A DNA stretch of 6,588 nt from Flavisolibacter sp. (GCA_013695175.1 JACDAZ010000514.1:1-6588); one strand, 5' to 3'; shown: positions 1 to 6,588, numbered from the stretch's first letter. Notes: a model not told the origin generated them from the sequence alone. A program made the numbers and translations.

Positions 1-222
1 GGTTTATATAAAGTAAGAGAACAACAGGAAGCGTCTGCAATAAATGCCGTAATAACCAAAGATTATTTTGTAATGAATGGCAAAGCAGAATTATTGTTAT
101 TTAAAAATAAACTTACAGCCTTTACACAAGTAGATAATATTTTTGATATTTCTTACAGTGATCTTCTTGGTGCCATTATGCCAAAGCGCTGGCTTATGTT
201 TGGCAGCAAAATCAATTTTTAA
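1..222 (+). CDS. TonB-dependent receptor, C-terminal end (partial, 5' end outside window)
   Basis: Frame 1 is open from the first base to a TAA at 220-222 and gives 73 residues. The segment VDNIFDISYSDLL, followed by MPKRWLMFGSKINF at the very end, matches the usual finish of TonB-dependent outer-membrane receptors: a 'xxNLFDxxY' strand, then 'MPGRxxxxGxxxxF' with a terminal aromatic residue, which serves as the beta-barrel assembly signal. Such proteins import siderophores, cobalamin, glycans or peptides across the outer membrane using TonB energy. The plug domain and any carboxypeptidase-like N-terminal domain lie upstream, so the substrate cannot be told. The next gene begins 9 bases after the stop, so the two may be cotranscribed. 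The family is fairly certain and the ligand unknown. Confidence 0.85.
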   Translation, partial: GLYKVREQQEASAINAVITKDYFVMNGKAELLLFKNKLTAFTQVDNIFDISYSDLLGAIMPKRWLMFGSKINF

Positions 223-231
223 AAATTTTTT

Positions 232-1758
232 ATGCTTGATTTTTTGGAATCGTTAGGAATACAACAACAAAACAAAGGTGTATCTACCGGTAAAAACTGG
301 ATTGCATCTACAGGTACTATTATTACATCTTACTCTCCAGTTGATGGGAAAGAAATAGCAACTGTTTCAACTTGTGATGATAATGCATATGAACATGCTA
401 TACAAACTGCTGAAAAGGCTTTTGTTGAATGGCGTAAATACCCATCTCCAAAAAGAGGTGAGATTGTCAGGCAGGTTGGTGAAGCACTTAGAAAACATAA
501 AGATGCTTTGGGAAGATTAGTTTCCTATGAAATGGGTAAAAGCTTACAGGAAGGTTATGGAGAAGTTCAGGAAATGATAGACATATGCGATTTTGCAGTT
601 GGACTATCCCGTCAGTTACATGGACTCACCATGCATAGCGAAAGACCGGGGCACAGGATGTACGAACAATGGCATCCCTTGGGGATTGTTGGAATTATTT
701 CAGCTTTTAATTTTCCTGTTGCCGTTTGGAGCTGGAATGCGATGCTTGCCTGGGTCTGTGGTGATGTATGCATTTGGAAACCATCAGAAAAAACACCTTT
801 ATGTGCTATTGCATGCCAAAATATTGTGAATGAAGTTTTTCAAAAAAATGAAGTTCCTGAAGGAGTTTCAACCCTGGTTATAGGAGAAAGAGAAATAGGA
901 GAAAAATTATCTCATGATGTAAGAATACCATTAATATCTGCTACCGGTTCTACAAAAATGGGTAAAGCTGTTGGTGCTGCGGTTGGACAAAGGCTTGGCA
1001 GATCTCTTTTGGAATTAGGTGGCAATAATGCTATTATTATCTCTAAACATGCAGATATTGATGTCGCAATTGTAGGTTCTGTATTTGGTGCTGTAGGTAC
1101 AGCAGGTCAGCGTTGTACAACTACCAGAAGGCTTATTGTTCAGGAAGATGTATATGAGCAGTTTAAACAAAGGCTTATCAGATCTTACCAGCAGTTGAAA
1201 ATTGGCAATCCATTAGATGAAAAGAATCATGTAGGTCCACTCATTGATAAAGATGCAGTAAAAAGTTACCTGGAAGCCATAGAAAAATGTAAAAAGGAAG
1301 GAGGTAAGTTTATTGTAGATGGTGGTATACTTGAAGGAGATGAATTTGAAAGTGGCTGTTACGTAAAACCATGCGTAGCTGAAGTGAAACCACACTTTGA
1401 AATTGTAAAACATGAAACCTTTGCTCCTATCTTATATTTAATGAAATACAAAGATCTTGAAGAAGCGATCAGTAATCAAAATGGCGTACCACAAGGTTTA
1501 TCTTCTTCTATAATGACTTTGAATTTACGTGAAGCAGAAGAATTTTTGTCTGTTGCAGGAAGTGATTGTGGAATAGCAAATGTAAATATCGGCACCTCAG
1601 GTGCAGAAATTGGTGGTGCATTTGGTGGTGAAAAAGAAACAGGTGGCGGAAGAGAAAGTGGAAGTGATGCCTGGCGCATTTATATGAGAAGACAAACTAA
1701 TACTATAAATTATAGTACAAGTTTGCCATTAGCCCAGGGAATTAAATTTGACCTCTGA
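232..1758 (+). CDS. Antiquitin-type (ALDH7) aldehyde dehydrogenase, probable L-aminoadipate-semialdehyde dehydrogenase
   Basis: This complete 508-residue protein belongs to the NAD(P)-dependent aldehyde dehydrogenases. Visible landmarks are AFNFPV with oxyanion Asn160, Lys183 of the cofactor-binding KPSE, GSTKMG from Gly239, general base Glu261 in LLELGGNN and nucleophile Cys295 in GTAGQRC. The C-terminal stretch GGAFGGEKETGGGRESGSD and the ending LPLAQGIKF are typical of the antiquitin (ALDH7A1/AmaB) group, which oxidises alpha-aminoadipate semialdehyde (in equilibrium with piperideine-6-carboxylate) to aminoadipate in lysine catabolism. By recalled alignment to human ALDH7A1, with a constant offset of 7, Glu114 and Arg294 match the substrate-carboxylate-binding Glu121 and Arg301. 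Length is normal and there is no signal peptide, so it acts in the cytoplasm. The ATG at 232 has an A/T-rich leader and no Shine-Dalgarno, as is common in Bacteroidota. No other lysine genes are visible, so the pathway is inferred. A broader aldehyde range is possible. Confidence 0.93.
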   Translation: MLDFLESLGIQQQNKGVSTGKNWIASTGTIITSYSPVDGKEIATVSTCDDNAYEHAIQTAEKAFVEWRKYPSPKRGEIVRQVGEALRKHKDALGRLVSYEMGKSLQEGYGEVQEMIDICDFAVGLSRQLHGLTMHSERPGHRMYEQWHPLGIVGIISAFNFPVAVWSWNAMLAWVCGDVCIWKPSEKTPLCAIACQNIVNEVFQKNEVPEGVSTLVIGEREIGEKLSHDVRIPLISATGSTKMGKAVGAAVGQRLGRSLLELGGNNAIIISKHADIDVAIVGSVFGAVGTAGQRCTTTRRLIVQEDVYEQFKQRLIRSYQQLKIGNPLDEKNHVGPLIDKDAVKSYLEAIEKCKKEGGKFIVDGGILEGDEFESGCYVKPCVAEVKPHFEIVKHETFAPILYLMKYKDLEEAISNQNGVPQGLSSSIMTLNLREAEEFLSVAGSDCGIANVNIGTSGAEIGGAFGGEKETGGGRESGSDAWRIYMRRQTNTINYSTSLPLAQGIKFDL

Positions 1759-1860
1759 TTATGATTTAACATGCCCTTTGATGCCATTGATCATTTTTCA
1801 CATATTTTATAATTGGTTAAATATATTTTTACAAGCATTATTAACACTAAAAAATCTCTG

Positions 1861-3567
1861 ATGATCCGTTTTCTTAAGAACTCTTTACTCCTGATAGTGG
1901 CTACAACTTTTTCTCTTGCCACCTTTGCTCAAAAATCTTCCGAGGATGTACCCAAGGGCTGGCATTTAAAAGATCGTAGCAAAGATGGTTATTATGGAAT
2001 CAGCCTTGATAAAGCTTATGAATTTGTTAAGGGTAAAAAAAGTCAAACAGTGATTGTTGCAGTTATAGATTCAGGAATAGATACCTTACATGAAGACCTT
2101 AAACCAAATTTATGGCGCAACAAAAAGGAAATTCCGGGTAATGGTATTGATGATGATGGAAATGGATATATAGATGATGTTCATGGATGGAATTTTATTG
2201 GTGGTAAAGACGGTAGAAATGTAAAGAAGGATTCTTATGAAGTTTCAAGGGTATACCATAAATACAAAGCAAAATTTCAAAATATACCTGATGTTTCCGT
2301 ATTAAGCAAAGAAGACCAGGAAACTTATAAAATGTGGAAGCGTGCAGAAAAAGATGTTGTTGGGGATAGAGAAGAAGGCATGCAACTTTTGATACTGAAT
2401 AAAACTTATGAAGCTGCTGTAAAAAATGACAGTCTACTACAAAAAGCTATTGGTAAAGCAGTTTACACAGGAAATGAATTAGAAGCTTTTATTCCTGTTG
2501 CTGATAATGCAAGAAAAGCAAAAAATGGATTTCTTTTCTTTTTTACTGCTAACAATTCTATGGACATGACCAACCAGACTTTTTTACAGGAATTTAATGA
2601 CTACCTGGAAGGTCAGAAAAGAAAAGCAGAAGCAGCTGATGTTGTACCTCAAAATTACAGAGCTGATATAGTTAGAGACAATTATGATGATATTAATGAC
2701 CGTTATTATGGCAATAGCGATGTTATGGCAAATACACCTTTCCATGGTACACACGTAGCAGGAATCATTGGTGCAGTTCGTAAAAATGGAAAAGGTATTG
2801 ATGGTATTGCTGATAACGTAAAAATTATGGCCATTCGTGCGGTACCTGATGGTGATGAGCACGATAAAGATATTGCTTTAGCTATTCGTTATGCAGTTGA
2901 TAACGGAGCTAAAATTATTAATATGAGTTTTGGTAAAGGTTTTTCTCCTGAAAAATACTGGGTTGACGATGCCGTGAAATATGCTGAAAGCAAAGGCGTT
3001 TTATTAGTACATGCTGCAGGCAATGATGCTTCAAATATTGATTCAGTTTTGAATTATCCTTCACCTGTATTTGTTACTGATAGCAAAAGATCAACTACAT
3101 GGATCACTGTTGGTGCCAGTGGCGATCCTAAAGCCGGAGGTATTGTAGCTCCATTTTCTAATTATGGCGTATCCGAAGTTGATGTATTTGCACCCGGCGT
3201 AAAAATTTATTCAACTATTCCCGGTGGTAATACTTATGGAAATGCACAGGGAACAAGTATGGCTTCACCAGTAGTTGCCGGAACAGCAGCTTTTATTTGG
3301 TCATACTACCCACAGTTAACAGCACAACAGGTAAAATATGTGATTGAAAACAGTGCTTTAAAACTTACAGATATTATTGTAAATCCCGAAACCGGTGATA
3401 ACAAGCTTTTAAGTGAAATCAGTAAATCAGGTGGTATATTAAATGCTTATGAAGCAATTAAATTAGCAGATCAGGTTAGTAAAGGTTTAATTAATGCTCA
3501 GGCTGAAAAAAAAGAAATTAAGCCCGTAAAAAAAGGTGCAAAACCAACGCCTGTCAAATCATTTTAA
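1861..3567 (+). CDS. Secreted S8 (subtilisin-family) serine peptidase with a large Asp-His insert
   Basis: From the ATG at 1861 this gives 568 residues. The same frame extends to a TTG at 1813, but ATG 1861 is preferred because it places a clean signal peptide at the N-terminus: MIRFLKN, a hydrophobic core, then cleavage probably after Ala23 in TFA-Q. The catalytic triad is complete: Asp70 in AVIDSGID, His295 in FHGTHVAG and Ser466 in GTSMASP, with oxyanion Asn388 in AAGND. Asp70 and His295 are 225 residues apart, against 32 in subtilisin. The intervening segment includes the acidic motif DDDGNGYIDD (97-106), common in Bacteroidota S8 enzymes and possibly calcium-binding, followed by a charged, largely helical-looking region. 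After the domain comes a short Lys/Pro-rich tail. No type IX secretion C-terminal domain and no lipobox are seen, so the mature enzyme is probably periplasmic or released by another route. It likely degrades proteins or peptides. The true substrate is unknown. Confidence 0.93.
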   Translation: MIRFLKNSLLLIVATTFSLATFAQKSSEDVPKGWHLKDRSKDGYYGISLDKAYEFVKGKKSQTVIVAVIDSGIDTLHEDLKPNLWRNKKEIPGNGIDDDGNGYIDDVHGWNFIGGKDGRNVKKDSYEVSRVYHKYKAKFQNIPDVSVLSKEDQETYKMWKRAEKDVVGDREEGMQLLILNKTYEAAVKNDSLLQKAIGKAVYTGNELEAFIPVADNARKAKNGFLFFFTANNSMDMTNQTFLQEFNDYLEGQKRKAEAADVVPQNYRADIVRDNYDDINDRYYGNSDVMANTPFHGTHVAGIIGAVRKNGKGIDGIADNVKIMAIRAVPDGDEHDKDIALAIRYAVDNGAKIINMSFGKGFSPEKYWVDDAVKYAESKGVLLVHAAGNDASNIDSVLNYPSPVFVTDSKRSTTWITVGASGDPKAGGIVAPFSNYGVSEVDVFAPGVKIYSTIPGGNTYGNAQGTSMASPVVAGTAAFIWSYYPQLTAQQVKYVIENSALKLTDIIVNPETGDNKLLSEISKSGGILNAYEAIKLADQVSKGLINAQAEKKEIKPVKKGAKPTPVKSF

Positions 3568-3592
3568 TAAATTTAAAAAACACTTTTAATAC

Positions 3593-3617
3593 CCCCGGCC
3601 TGTGCCGGGGTTTTTTT
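3593..3617 (+). terminator. Intrinsic (Rho-independent) terminator after the S8 peptidase
   Basis: A perfect 7-bp GC stem (CCCCGGC at 3593-3599 with GCCGGGG at 3604-3610) encloses the 4-base loop CTGT and is followed at once by seven T (3611-3617). It begins 25 bases after the peptidase stop codon. The GC-rich stem stands out against the AT-rich surroundings. It should end transcription of the left-hand genes and separate them from the SDR/epimerase genes that follow. Confidence 0.93.
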
Positions 3618-3673
3618 GTAATAGGGCTTAAATTTTTTTGTATGAACTTCAGGTAAATTTTTTTATTATACAG

Positions 3674-4390
3674 ATGACTGTATCAGGCGCAAATAAAAAG
3701 AGAATTGCATTAGTTACCGGCGGAAGTTCGGGAATTGGAAAAGCCATTGTGGAAAAGCTTTTATTAAATGAATGCATTGTTGTAAATGCAGACATCACCG
3801 AAGAGATTGCGAATAGTGATAGCCGTTATTATTATAAAAAAACTGACGTAACGATTGGGGAACAGGTTCAACAGTTATATGATTATGTGAGAGACGAGGT
3901 CGGATCACCTGACTTATTAATTTGTAATGCAGGAAAAGGAATTCATGAAAAAATTTCAGAAGGAGACCCGGAAAAATGGTTTAATGTAATCAATTTGAAT
4001 GTAATGGGAACCTTACGTATCCTTCGAAGTTTTTTGCCCTTTTTACAGGAACAATCAAAATCACATATTATTATTATCTCTTCCGTTTCTTCAAAGAATA
4101 CTTATGAATATGGAGGAATATATGCTGCAAGCAAGGCCGCACTGGATATGATTGCAGAAACCTTAAGAATTGAATTAATCAATAAAACCAAGGTCACAGT
4201 AATATCACCAGGTATTGTTGACACTAATTTTTTTAATTATTTAGAAAGTGGTGAACTTAATGTTGAATCTATTGGATTTGGTTCATTAAAACCAGAAGAT
4301 GTTGCTGATGCTGTTTTATATGCAATAAATGCAGGAAGTGGTACTTCGATTAATCAAATTATACTTCGTCCAAACAAACAAATATTTTAG
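3674..4390 (+). CDS. Classical SDR-family NAD(P)-dependent oxidoreductase
   Basis: From the ATG at 3674 this gives 238 residues, close to the usual 240-260 of classical short-chain dehydrogenases. The same frame extends to a TTG at 3638, but those 12 extra residues precede the normal N-terminus, and ATG 3674 puts the first Rossmann strand where expected. Landmarks are TGGSSGIG (15-22), Asp40 at the end of beta-2 (suggesting NAD rather than NADP), NAG (85-87), the catalytic tetrad Asn109, Ser137, Tyr150 and Lys154 (in YAASK), and PGIVDTNF after beta-6. It is cytoplasmic and oxidises an alcohol or reduces a carbonyl. The substrate cannot be read from the sequence. It is the first gene after the terminator and lies 54 bases upstream of a nucleotide-sugar epimerase, so a sugar or sugar-derived substrate is a reasonable inference. 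FabG-like or steroid-type roles cannot be excluded. Confidence 0.9.
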   Translation: MTVSGANKKRIALVTGGSSGIGKAIVEKLLLNECIVVNADITEEIANSDSRYYYKKTDVTIGEQVQQLYDYVRDEVGSPDLLICNAGKGIHEKISEGDPEKWFNVINLNVMGTLRILRSFLPFLQEQSKSHIIIISSVSSKNTYEYGGIYAASKAALDMIAETLRIELINKTKVTVISPGIVDTNFFNYLESGELNVESIGFGSLKPEDVADAVLYAINAGSGTSINQIILRPNKQIF

Positions 4391-4444
4391 ATTCGTTGGA
4401 ACAGTTTTTTTATATATAATACAAAATCATTTCAAATTTTACTG

Positions 4445-5563
4445 ATGAGCAAGAAGATATTAATTACAGGTGGCGCTGGTTTTATAGGTTCGCATTTAGC
4501 AGATGAATTACTGGAAAAAGGTTATGATGTAAGAGTACTTGACAATTTATCAGAACAAGTGCATGGAAAAAATTGTATCAGACCTGAATATCTTAATGCA
4601 GATGTTGAATTAATCATTGGTGATGTAAGAGATGAGAATAAAATAAAAAAAGCTTTAAGGGGAGTAGATGCAGTTTATCATTATGCAGCTATGGTTGGCG
4701 TGGGTCAAAGTATGTATGAAATAAAAAATTATACAGATGTAAATAATATTGGTACTACAGTTTTGTTAGAAGCGCTGATAAAAAACCCCGTGGAAAAATT
4801 AGTTATTGCATCCAGTATGAGCATATACGGCGAAGGATTGTATAAAACTAATGACGGTACTCCAAAAGCAGGCTTAGATCGTCCTTTAACACAATTAAAA
4901 AATGGAGATTGGGAAGTTATCGATAATGAAGGAAGTGCATTGACCCCCTATCCCACCCCGGAAACAAAAACGCCATCCCTTTCTTCAGTTTATGCTCTAT
5001 CCAAATTTGACCAGGAGCGTCTTTGTTTATTGATTGGAAAAGCATACCAGATTCCAACAGTTGCGCTGCGATTTTTTAATGTATATGGTACAAGACAGGC
5101 ATTATCTAATCCATATACCGGCGTTTTAGCCATTTTTGCTGCAAGATTATTAAATAACAATTGCCCGCTTGTTTTTGAAGATGGACATCAGAAAAGAGAT
5201 TTTGTAAGTGTTTATGATATCGCACAGGCTTCACTGTTAGCGCTTGAAAAAAAAGAAGCAAATTTTGAAGTATTTAATATAGGTAGCGGTAATGCATTCA
5301 CCATAATTGAAATAGCCGAACGTTTAGCAGCGATTTTAAACAAAGAATATTTATCTGCAGAAATAACAGGAAAATATCGGGTTGGAGATATACGTCATTG
5401 TTTTGCAGATATTTCAAAAGCAAGAGATTTTCTTGGCTATGAACCGGCAATACAACTTGAAGATGGATTGATAGAATTAGCTGAATGGCTTCAGGGCCAA
5501 ACAGCAATAGATAAAGTTTCAGAAGCAAGTAAAGAATTAGCATCAAGGGGACTCACTGTTTAA
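4445..5563 (+). CDS. Extended-SDR NAD-dependent nucleotide-sugar epimerase, probable dTDP-L-rhamnose 4-epimerase type
   Basis: This 372-residue protein has TGGAGFIG (8-15) for dinucleotide binding, Asp33 at the end of beta-2 for NAD, Ser124 in ASSMSIYG (aligning with the GalE catalytic Ser), the catalytic pair Tyr183 and Lys187 in YALSK, RFFNVYG, KRDFVSVYD (around 250-258) and RVGDIRHCFAD (312-322) in the sugar-nucleotide-binding C-terminal part. Such enzymes oxidise C4 of an NDP-sugar transiently and re-reduce it with inverted stereochemistry. The overall pattern, including EQVHG, GVGQSMYE, PTPETK before the Tyr motif and RQALSNPYTGVLAIFA, is what I recall for proteins annotated as dTDP-L-rhamnose 4-epimerase (making dTDP-6-deoxy-L-talose). 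The substrate is a recalled match, not proven. Ser124 and Tyr183 are 59 residues apart, against 25 in GalE, so there is an insertion of about 34 residues. The next gene starts 16 bases after the stop, so cotranscription is very likely. Confidence 0.88.
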   Translation: MSKKILITGGAGFIGSHLADELLEKGYDVRVLDNLSEQVHGKNCIRPEYLNADVELIIGDVRDENKIKKALRGVDAVYHYAAMVGVGQSMYEIKNYTDVNNIGTTVLLEALIKNPVEKLVIASSMSIYGEGLYKTNDGTPKAGLDRPLTQLKNGDWEVIDNEGSALTPYPTPETKTPSLSSVYALSKFDQERLCLLIGKAYQIPTVALRFFNVYGTRQALSNPYTGVLAIFAARLLNNNCPLVFEDGHQKRDFVSVYDIAQASLLALEKKEANFEVFNIGSGNAFTIIEIAERLAAILNKEYLSAEITGKYRVGDIRHCFADISKARDFLGYEPAIQLEDGLIELAEWLQGQTAIDKVSEASKELASRGLTV

Positions 5564-5579
5564 TTAAAAAGAATAAAGC

Positions 5580-6588
5580 ATGTCAAGGGAATATACATTG
5601 AGTGATGACAGAATTGATTTGTCTTTTAGTAAAAAGACAGGGATTGTACAATGGTTTCACTTAAATCAAAATAAGGATGTAGAAAAAGCTTTAATTGATT
5701 TTGAGACTATGGGAATCACCCATATCAGAACTAACTTATCCTGGGCAGACTGGCATCAGCCGGGTGGAGAAAAATGGTTTGACTGGTTATTTAAAAGACT
5801 AAGTGAAAAACTAACTATTCTTCCCTGCATATTATATACCCCACCATCTATTGGTATAAAACCCAAATCTTCAGCACCACCGGTAAATGCAAAAGATTAT
5901 GCTGATTTTGTTGATATCGTTTTAAAAAATTACGGACATTATTTTGAGTATATAGAGTTATGGAATGAACCAAATAATCTCGCTGAATATGATTTTACAT
6001 TAGATCCCGATTGGAATATATTTTGTTCCATGGTTGGAAGTGCAGCTAACTGGTGCAGGCAGAATGGTAAAAAAACTGTATTAGGTGGAATGAGTCCCAT
6101 TGATCCTAATTGGTTAAATCATATGTTTCGTAAAGACCTGATGCAATATATTGATGTTGTTGGTGTTCATGCATTTCCTGATGTGTTCGATTACAATTGG
6201 GAAGGTTGGGAAACAGAATTAAATAAAATACAAGAGGTGCTTGATAAGCATAATTCAAAAGCGCAGATTTGGATTACAGAAGTAGGTTTTTCTACCTGGC
6301 AAAGAAATGAATGCAAGCAATTAGAGGAATTTTTGAAAGCAATAAATACAAACGCAACAAGGATATATTGGTATGGATTAAAAGATCTGGCACCTGAATT
6401 AGCGGCAGTAGATCGTTATCATTTAGATGAAAGAGAATATCATTTTGGAATGAAGCATGCAGATAATTCCAGAAAGCTTTTGTACACTGTATTATGTAAA
6501 GGCATTGATAACGTAAAAGATTATGAGTGGATGGTACATGATACAAGAAATAAAATTGAAGAATCATATACGTTAATAACAGGTGGTG
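5580..6588 (+). CDS. Clan GH-A glycoside-hydrolase-like domain, apparently fused to a C-terminal NAD-dependent epimerase (partial, 3' end outside window)
   Basis: The frame from ATG 5580 stays open to the window edge, giving 336 complete codons and no stop. There is no signal peptide, so it is cytoplasmic. Residues about 20-300 look like a (beta/alpha)8 barrel of clan GH-A: GIVQWFH (21-27), IRTNLSWADW (49-58), the acid/base Glu130 in ELWNEPNN, His197 in VVGVHAFP, the nucleophile Glu234 in WITEVGFST and the beta-8 Trp264 in IYWYG. It recalls GH39- or GH5-like beta-glycosidases, but I cannot fix the family. After a linker the last visible residues are TLITGG (331-336), with the next codon starting with G. 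This is the opening of a Rossmann TGGAGFIG motif like the one in the preceding epimerase, so the gene probably continues as an extended-SDR epimerase or dehydratase. It lies 16 bases after that epimerase and probably works in the same sugar pathway. The barrel is fairly secure; the fusion rests on six residues. Confidence 0.8.
   Translation, partial: MSREYTLSDDRIDLSFSKKTGIVQWFHLNQNKDVEKALIDFETMGITHIRTNLSWADWHQPGGEKWFDWLFKRLSEKLTILPCILYTPPSIGIKPKSSAPPVNAKDYADFVDIVLKNYGHYFEYIELWNEPNNLAEYDFTLDPDWNIFCSMVGSAANWCRQNGKKTVLGGMSPIDPNWLNHMFRKDLMQYIDVVGVHAFPDVFDYNWEGWETELNKIQEVLDKHNSKAQIWITEVGFSTWQRNECKQLEEFLKAINTNATRIYWYGLKDLAPELAAVDRYHLDEREYHFGMKHADNSRKLLYTVLCKGIDNVKDYEWMVHDTRNKIEESYTLITGG

Noticed and set aside
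593..829. A 78-codon + strand open frame inside the dehydrogenase gene
   Set aside because: It overlaps the region coding for the conserved Asn160 and Lys183 motifs in another frame and shows no domain of its own.
1213..1413. Antisense open frames inside the dehydrogenase (also 1476-1679), the protease (2584-2862), the epimerase (5298-5546) and the GH gene (6292-6567)
   Set aside because: Each lies wholly within a well-supported sense gene, and the translations are low-complexity (rich in F, I, Y or L) with no family motifs, as expected for shadows of AT-rich coding DNA.
1771..1812. A 13-codon ORF (MPFDAIDHFSHIL) between the dehydrogenase and the protease
   Set aside because: It is very short, has no ribosome-binding signal, no recognisable motif and no other support.
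1759..1860. Possible Bacteroidota-type promoter (TTTG at 1777-1780, TATTTTAT at 1803-1810) before the protease
   Set aside because: The spacing of 22 bases is longer than the usual 19-20 or so, and the second box matches TAnnTTTG at only six of eight positions. AT-rich DNA gives such matches by chance.
3618..3673. Possible promoter for the SDR gene (TTTG at 3637-3640, TAAATTTT at 3654-3661)
   Set aside because: The spacing is only 13 bases, too short for the Bacteroidota consensus. A promoter is expected after the terminator, but I cannot place it.
4391..4444. TTGGAA and TATAAT boxes between the SDR and epimerase genes
   Set aside because: They are 13 bases apart instead of about 17, and this type of consensus is not the main one in Bacteroidota. 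An internal promoter is possible but not supported.
1..6588. CRISPR arrays, insertion sequences, tRNA genes, toxin-antitoxin or defence genes
   Set aside because: Looked for by eye on both strands. No regularly spaced repeats, transposase motifs, terminal inverted repeats, cloverleaf-like sequence or defence-type domains were seen.

Overview
The window looks like chromosomal DNA of a Bacteroidota member, perhaps of the Chitinophagaceae or a relative (the family is inference). The reasons are low GC, the tail of a TonB-dependent receptor, a secreted S8 protease whose signal peptide ends in 'FAQ', start codons with no clear Shine-Dalgarno, and genes packed on one strand. All six genes lie on the + strand. 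No RNA genes, mobile elements, CRISPR arrays or long repeats were seen.

Left part (1-3617): the last 73 codons of a TonB-dependent outer-membrane receptor; then, 9 bases on, a complete antiquitin-type (ALDH7) aldehyde dehydrogenase that keeps the residues for alpha-aminoadipate semialdehyde; then, after about 100 bases, an exported subtilisin-family protease with a very large insert between its catalytic Asp and His. A strong GC-rich hairpin followed by seven T closes this part.

Right part (3674-6588): a new same-strand gene set. It holds a classical short-chain dehydrogenase, an extended-SDR nucleotide-sugar epimerase resembling dTDP-L-rhamnose 4-epimerases, and, 16 bases later, a large gene that runs off the window. 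That last gene starts with a signal-less clan GH-A (beta/alpha)8 glycoside-hydrolase-like domain with both catalytic glutamates. Its last visible codons read TLITGG, the opening of another Rossmann epimerase domain. The part therefore looks like the start of a sugar-nucleotide or surface-polysaccharide locus, and its most notable element is the apparent fusion of a glycosidase fold to a sugar epimerase.

The two parts are probably functionally unrelated. The terminator separates them, and only the right part shows a common theme of NAD-dependent sugar modification.
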